NCBI RefSeq assembly: GCF_016859285.1
Contig: NC_053422.1
Span: 12,757,501-12,821,500, forward strand
From: Xiphias gladius
Taxonomy: Eukaryota > Chordata > Actinopteri > Istiophoriformes > Xiphiidae
Length of the DNA: 64,000 bases
Direction: 5' to 3'
Part shown: in pieces, positions 60,801 to 64,000 of the stretch
How the letters are laid out: the number at the start of each line of letters is the position of its first letter
How positions within the stretch are numbered: the stretch's first letter is position 1
Position numbers and translations under genes: made by a program
The notes under the pieces: model-generated
The model's input: only the letters and a program-made list of their open reading frames with translations
The model's database searches: none
What the model was told of the DNA's origin: nothing

Positions 60801-61434
60801 CACCAAGTAAAATGACCATTCATTGTGACTACGCATGGTCGATATGGGCAGTGAATTGTCATGCAGGCTGCTATGTTCTGTGCTACCTGTGATCTATTAT
60901 GATTACTTTTTGTTGTGTTGGACCAAATTACTGAGCAGTAGTCTAACTGTGACAATACTAATGCCATTACTCATCGTTTGGTTAAATAGCCAGGCATTAA
61001 TTTTCCACAGTGTTTTATGTTTTAACACTTTGACCTGTTATTTCTGTCTTCTTTGATTGTTTTTTTTTTTTTCTTCACATGCAGATCCTCTTTCTCAAAC
61101 CCTCCTCTCCATGCCCTCACCCCAAACCCTGACCATTGATAACCCAACTTTTGCTGAAAATCCACCGTACCTTTTGACCCCGGATCACGAGGAGCTTGTC
61201 ACAATGGAGTCGGTTGAATACCAGCAGGAGGAGGTCAGCGAGGAAATGGAAAAGGACCCCCTGTCAGACAGCGGGTACATCGAGTTACATTACTACCAGT
61301 CTCACCAGTACCAGTACCTGGTGCTGCCGGGTGACACCGAGGTGGATCTGGAGACTGTGGAGATTCTTCAGCTGGATGCTGAGGCCCAGGAGGCTGCTGG
61401 GTCGCTGCTGGACCTAGCAGGTGGTGGATATTAA
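57894..61434 (+). CDS. Forkhead transcription factor of the FOXN2/FOXN3 group
   Basis: Nuclear DNA-binding factor; FOXN3 relatives act as transcriptional repressors linked to checkpoint control. Coding exons: 57894-58505, 58818-58939, 59679-59734, 61085-61434, giving 379 residues (FOXN2 about 431, FOXN3 about 490). A Ser/Pro-rich N-terminus is followed by LTCLSWLHQRGDLL at about 95-108, resembling the LxxLxWLHE motif of the group. The forkhead domain spans about 136-230: SKPPYSFSSLIFMAIEDSPD, then DIYEWIVNNFPYY, WRNSVRHNLSLSKSF and SVGKGSLWCVCPEY. The tail has LSDSGYIELHYYQ and ends EAAGSLLDLAGGGY, matching the conserved SDSG and AAGSLLxLAG boxes of FOXN2/3. FOXN1/N4 and FOXR forkheads differ. 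It is equally distant by eye from FOXN2 and FOXN3, so it may be a third paralogue; no symbol is given. Confidence 0.9.
59939..59952 (+). promoter_or_regulatory. Canonical X-box (RFX site) in forkhead gene intron
   Basis: gttgtcatggcaac is a full RFX consensus palindrome. A second half-site, accgtggcaacc, lies about a dozen bases to its right. It sits in the intron before the last coding exon. Confidence 0.5.
60127..60967 (-). mobile_element. 5'-truncated LINE copy (3' part of reverse-transcriptase ORF plus tail)
   Basis: The minus strand reads ALVLSQLDYCSVIWSNTTK at its start, a block typical of fish Rex/L2-like LINE reverse transcriptases. Further on comes the LINE 3' end gaccccaagaagagtagct, then aatggggatctaaata and a short (AAAC)n-type tail at about 60,127-60,143. 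Only the C-terminal part remains and the frame is broken in places. It is inserted in the last intron of the forkhead gene, antisense to it. Confidence 0.7.
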
Positions 61435-62670
61435 TTTGATATCTCATTTAACAGTCACAGCCGATGCGATACTTCAGCAAATACTCAAATAGGGCGACAT
61501 AAATAGGATTTATGTTGGTTTGGATAGAGTGATGATGTTTCGTACATCGGCTGCTTCCTCCTGAGACGCTGACACTGCCCTAAGGCTTTTGTACTGTTGT
61601 GTAGTTAGATGACAATATAGATCAACTTTACTGATGGACTAACATGTATTCAGGCACTTTCAGTGCAGAAGCTGAATGTACCAGCATACCATGCCATACA
61701 ATAACAACCTGGACAAAGACTTGAGAGGGTAACATTGATCTTAGATATATAGAAAAGATTATACTCTGAGATTTTAAAACCGAGGAGAAAGTATTAATAG
61801 AGTATGGTCTTCAATACAATACGTTTTTAGGGTTTCCACTGTGATTTTTTTAACAGATTAAGTTCATTCTCAGGGAGGGAAGGAGTGCTTCCAACTCAAG
61901 CAGAAGTAGTGTTTCTTGACCAAAATATTTCCCAAATTAAAGTATGATTTATACAGGGTCGGAATTTGCACAAGAAAAGTACAAACGTAGCTCTTTTGAG
62001 GAATACACTGAGCAGCGCACTAACTCACATCCACACTGGTACTATTTCAATATGAGTATGTCTTACCAACCAGTTCTTCTCCCATTCTTCCAAATGGTAA
62101 CCGTCTTTTCTTTATAATAATGTTTTCATAGAGGTTACTTTATGTGGGGGAAAAAAACTCTCAAAATAACCTTAAGTTGAATATCTTGCCCCTTAACACT
62201 GTTACTGTAGCCTTTTCTGAAAATGCTGTTTTTCTAAAAGTAGTTAAACTTCATTAAAAAAACACTTTATTTATAATGTAATTACAATTGTAGATTGTAA
62301 AGTAGGAAAGCACTACTCAGTTATAATAATATATGTACTTCCAATTTCATTTGAAATGAATTTCTTTACACCCATTGTCACTCTTCAGATCATGTTCCCT
62401 ACAGTTGATTTTATGTTACTGAATCCCTAAATGTCTTTTAATTTTTTGTGAATTTGTAACCTTGGATATGATCTTGTAAAGCTAAGATAAGCTCTCTTCA
62501 ATCAGGAAAACAGTTTGATTGAAATGTTGAGTTAAAATGTAAGACGAACTCACTGCCATTTAAAAAAAACCTTACATTTAAGGATACACTGAATCTGTGT
62601 ATGTAAATTGTATGTATTTTCAAAAGCTCTAGATTTTATAATCTAACAAATAAAATCTGTCATGTGTTCT
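61435..62670 (+). other. 3' UTR of the FOXN2/3-like gene with poly(A) signal
   Basis: An AT-rich 1.2-kb stretch without further open frames, ending at AATAAA (62,649-62,654) and a GT-rich element shortly after. The length suits a regulatory transcription-factor 3' UTR. Confidence 0.55.
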
Positions 62671-62754
62671 TGGGAATTAAAATGGCTGGTTATTATGTTC
62701 AGACAACATATCAGTTCCATTTTAATAGCACTATAGTTTACTACAGTCCTAACA

Positions 62755-62965
62755 TGGATGGATTAGACCCAGAAGCCCAAGGGGTCAGGAGCCCCCTGGG
62801 CCAGAACCTTAATTTTTTCTGCATTTCTTGTTGGAAATACTTTTAAAAAAAAGAAGCAACATGACTACAAAGATGTACAACACCCACAAAGAGATGCAAA
62901 AGGACTGCAAAAAGGCATAATGACAACAAAGAGACTCAAAACAACCACAAAGAGACACATAACGA
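62755..62965 (-). repeat. Minisatellite-bearing dispersed element, copy 3 (inverted)
   Basis: A GC-rich head, cagaagcccaaggggtcagg then agccccctgggccagaac, is followed by units such as caaagagatgcaaaaggact and acaacaaagagactcaaaac. This is the reverse complement of the layout at 10.7-11.5 kb and 18.4-18.6 kb. Confidence 0.7.
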
Positions 62966-63299
62966 ATACAAACAAATGCAAGCAGTCTGTGTCTTTCTAT
63001 GTATAGGCTACTAGGTACCATTACAAAATTTGTTGTAGGGTAGGTTTGAGTATTTTCAGTCGCTATTGTTGCTGTTTGTGTGAATTTCACCATCAGAGGG
63101 CGTGACATTCACATCCCACAGGACCAAATACAGTCTGCCTGATATTTCCATGATATGTCCTCAAACAAAAACCCGTTGCTAAGCTACGATTACTTTTTCA
63201 CCCGCTTAAATCTTTCAGATAGGATTTGTTTACATGCAAAACACATAACTCCTGTTTTACGTTACCTGTCCGGTAGTTCCGTATTCGTAACTTTGCATC

Positions 63300-63574
63300 G
63301 AAAACTACATTTCCCGCATGTATGAGGCAGCGTAGTTGGAACGTTGGGTAACGAAGTTCATACACGGACTAATGTAGGAGCAGGAAATCACATTGAAACG
63401 ACATTTCCCTGAAGGCCCTGCGCCTGCTGAAAACGGAAGTGTGCGAGGTTCGTGTGGTTGGAAAAAAGTTTTCATGGTAGTTTTCTTGCCAGTGTTAAAA
63501 AAAAAAAAAAGTTAGGTCCCAGTCGTTTGTCGACTCTCATGAGATTGTGTTGAAGCTGTCTGAAGACACAGCAG
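63300..63574 (+). promoter_or_regulatory. Promoter-like region of a further gene at the right edge
   Basis: Two ZNF143/THAP11-like motifs, actacatttcccgcatg at 63,304-63,320 and acgacatttccctgaaggc at 63,398-63,416, precede an ETS/GABP-type cggaagtg at 63,434-63,441. A donor-like gcag|gtaaca ends at 63,574. Together these suggest a housekeeping-type promoter with a non-coding first exon on the plus strand, whose coding exons lie beyond the window. A minus-strand start cannot be excluded. Confidence 0.45.
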
Positions 63575-64000
63575 GTAACATTACACTGTTATACAGCAGC
63601 TAACGCGACGAGAGAGAAGGTATTTTCAAGCTTATTCGGTGTAAACATTTGAAAAGATTCCTGCAGCTAACATGTTTGCTTTTTACTGTTTTTTTTTGAC
63701 TACATGTAGACACACAGGCTGTTTGCTAGTAAGCTGGCCCGTCAATAGTTCTGGGCTTTAGCTGTCGAAGTTGGCTAGTTGGCTCATCAAATACAGCAAG
63801 ACAACACGCTAGAGATTTTTCTAGCTCAGTTGTCCAAGTCCAAGGGCTGCCAGCGTAGCCAACACCGCTGTCCGCGTCAAGTGGCAGCAGCTAAGACCAA
63901 GCAATGTTAATTACAGAGACGGTACTGAACAGTCTAGTTTATCTCAATCGGTACTTGCTCATAACAAAGTGCAGGCGGGATACAAAATATGTTATGGTCC
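63575..64000. other. Right edge, probable first intron of the next gene
   Basis: No open frame with recognisable content. An alternative donor-like agaag|gtattt occurs near 63,620. Confidence 0.3.

Noticed and set aside
1-64000. tRNA, rRNA, CRISPR arrays, operons or prokaryotic-type elements
   Set aside because: None was recognised on reading. Gene structure is that of a vertebrate nuclear genome. Small intronic RNAs cannot be excluded without a structure search.

Overview
The window looks like nuclear DNA of a teleost fish, most likely a percomorph. It has compact multi-exon vertebrate genes, AT-rich spacers with (CA)n and (TA)n tracts, and several dispersed repeats typical of spiny-rayed fish: CAGTGGTGGAA-ended MITE-like elements, a Tc1 remnant, fish LINE fragments, and a gggcccctga-type element with internal ~30-bp repeats. 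No prokaryotic, CRISPR or viral gene content is visible. Exon boundaries were worked out by hand from splice sites, phase and similarity to protein families recalled from memory. All six main gene models keep frame from start to stop.

Layout: 1-14 kb is repeat-rich and essentially gene-free, with one weak candidate terminal exon near 590-745. efemp2 (fibulin-4, minus strand) has coding exons at 14,745-22,669 and a probable non-coding first exon near 26.8-27.0 kb. fibp (minus) has ten coding exons at 28,758-32,673. ccdc85b (plus) is a single exon at 37,440-38,042. fosl1 (minus) has four coding exons at 41,236-43,937, with an SRE/CRE-like promoter module and an AP-1-rich second intron. yif1a (plus) has eight coding exons at 48,529-54,801. 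A forkhead gene of the FOXN2/FOXN3 group (plus) has four coding exons at 57,894-61,434. The last 0.7 kb looks like the promoter and first exon of a further gene.

efemp2-fibp-ccdc85b-fosl1 has the same order as the human 11q13 block, without CTSW, and YIF1A is also on human 11q13. The genes are functionally diverse: elastic-fibre matrix assembly, FGF1-binding intracellular protein, coiled-coil adaptor, AP-1 subunit, ER-Golgi membrane protein and forkhead factor. They are linked by ancestry, not by a pathway. The most interesting point is that fibulin, CCDC85, FOS and FOXN2/3 family members are also linked on human 2p and 14q. The forkhead gene here may therefore be the third whole-genome-duplication copy, which mammals appear to have lost from 11q13. 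No clearly new biological system was found.
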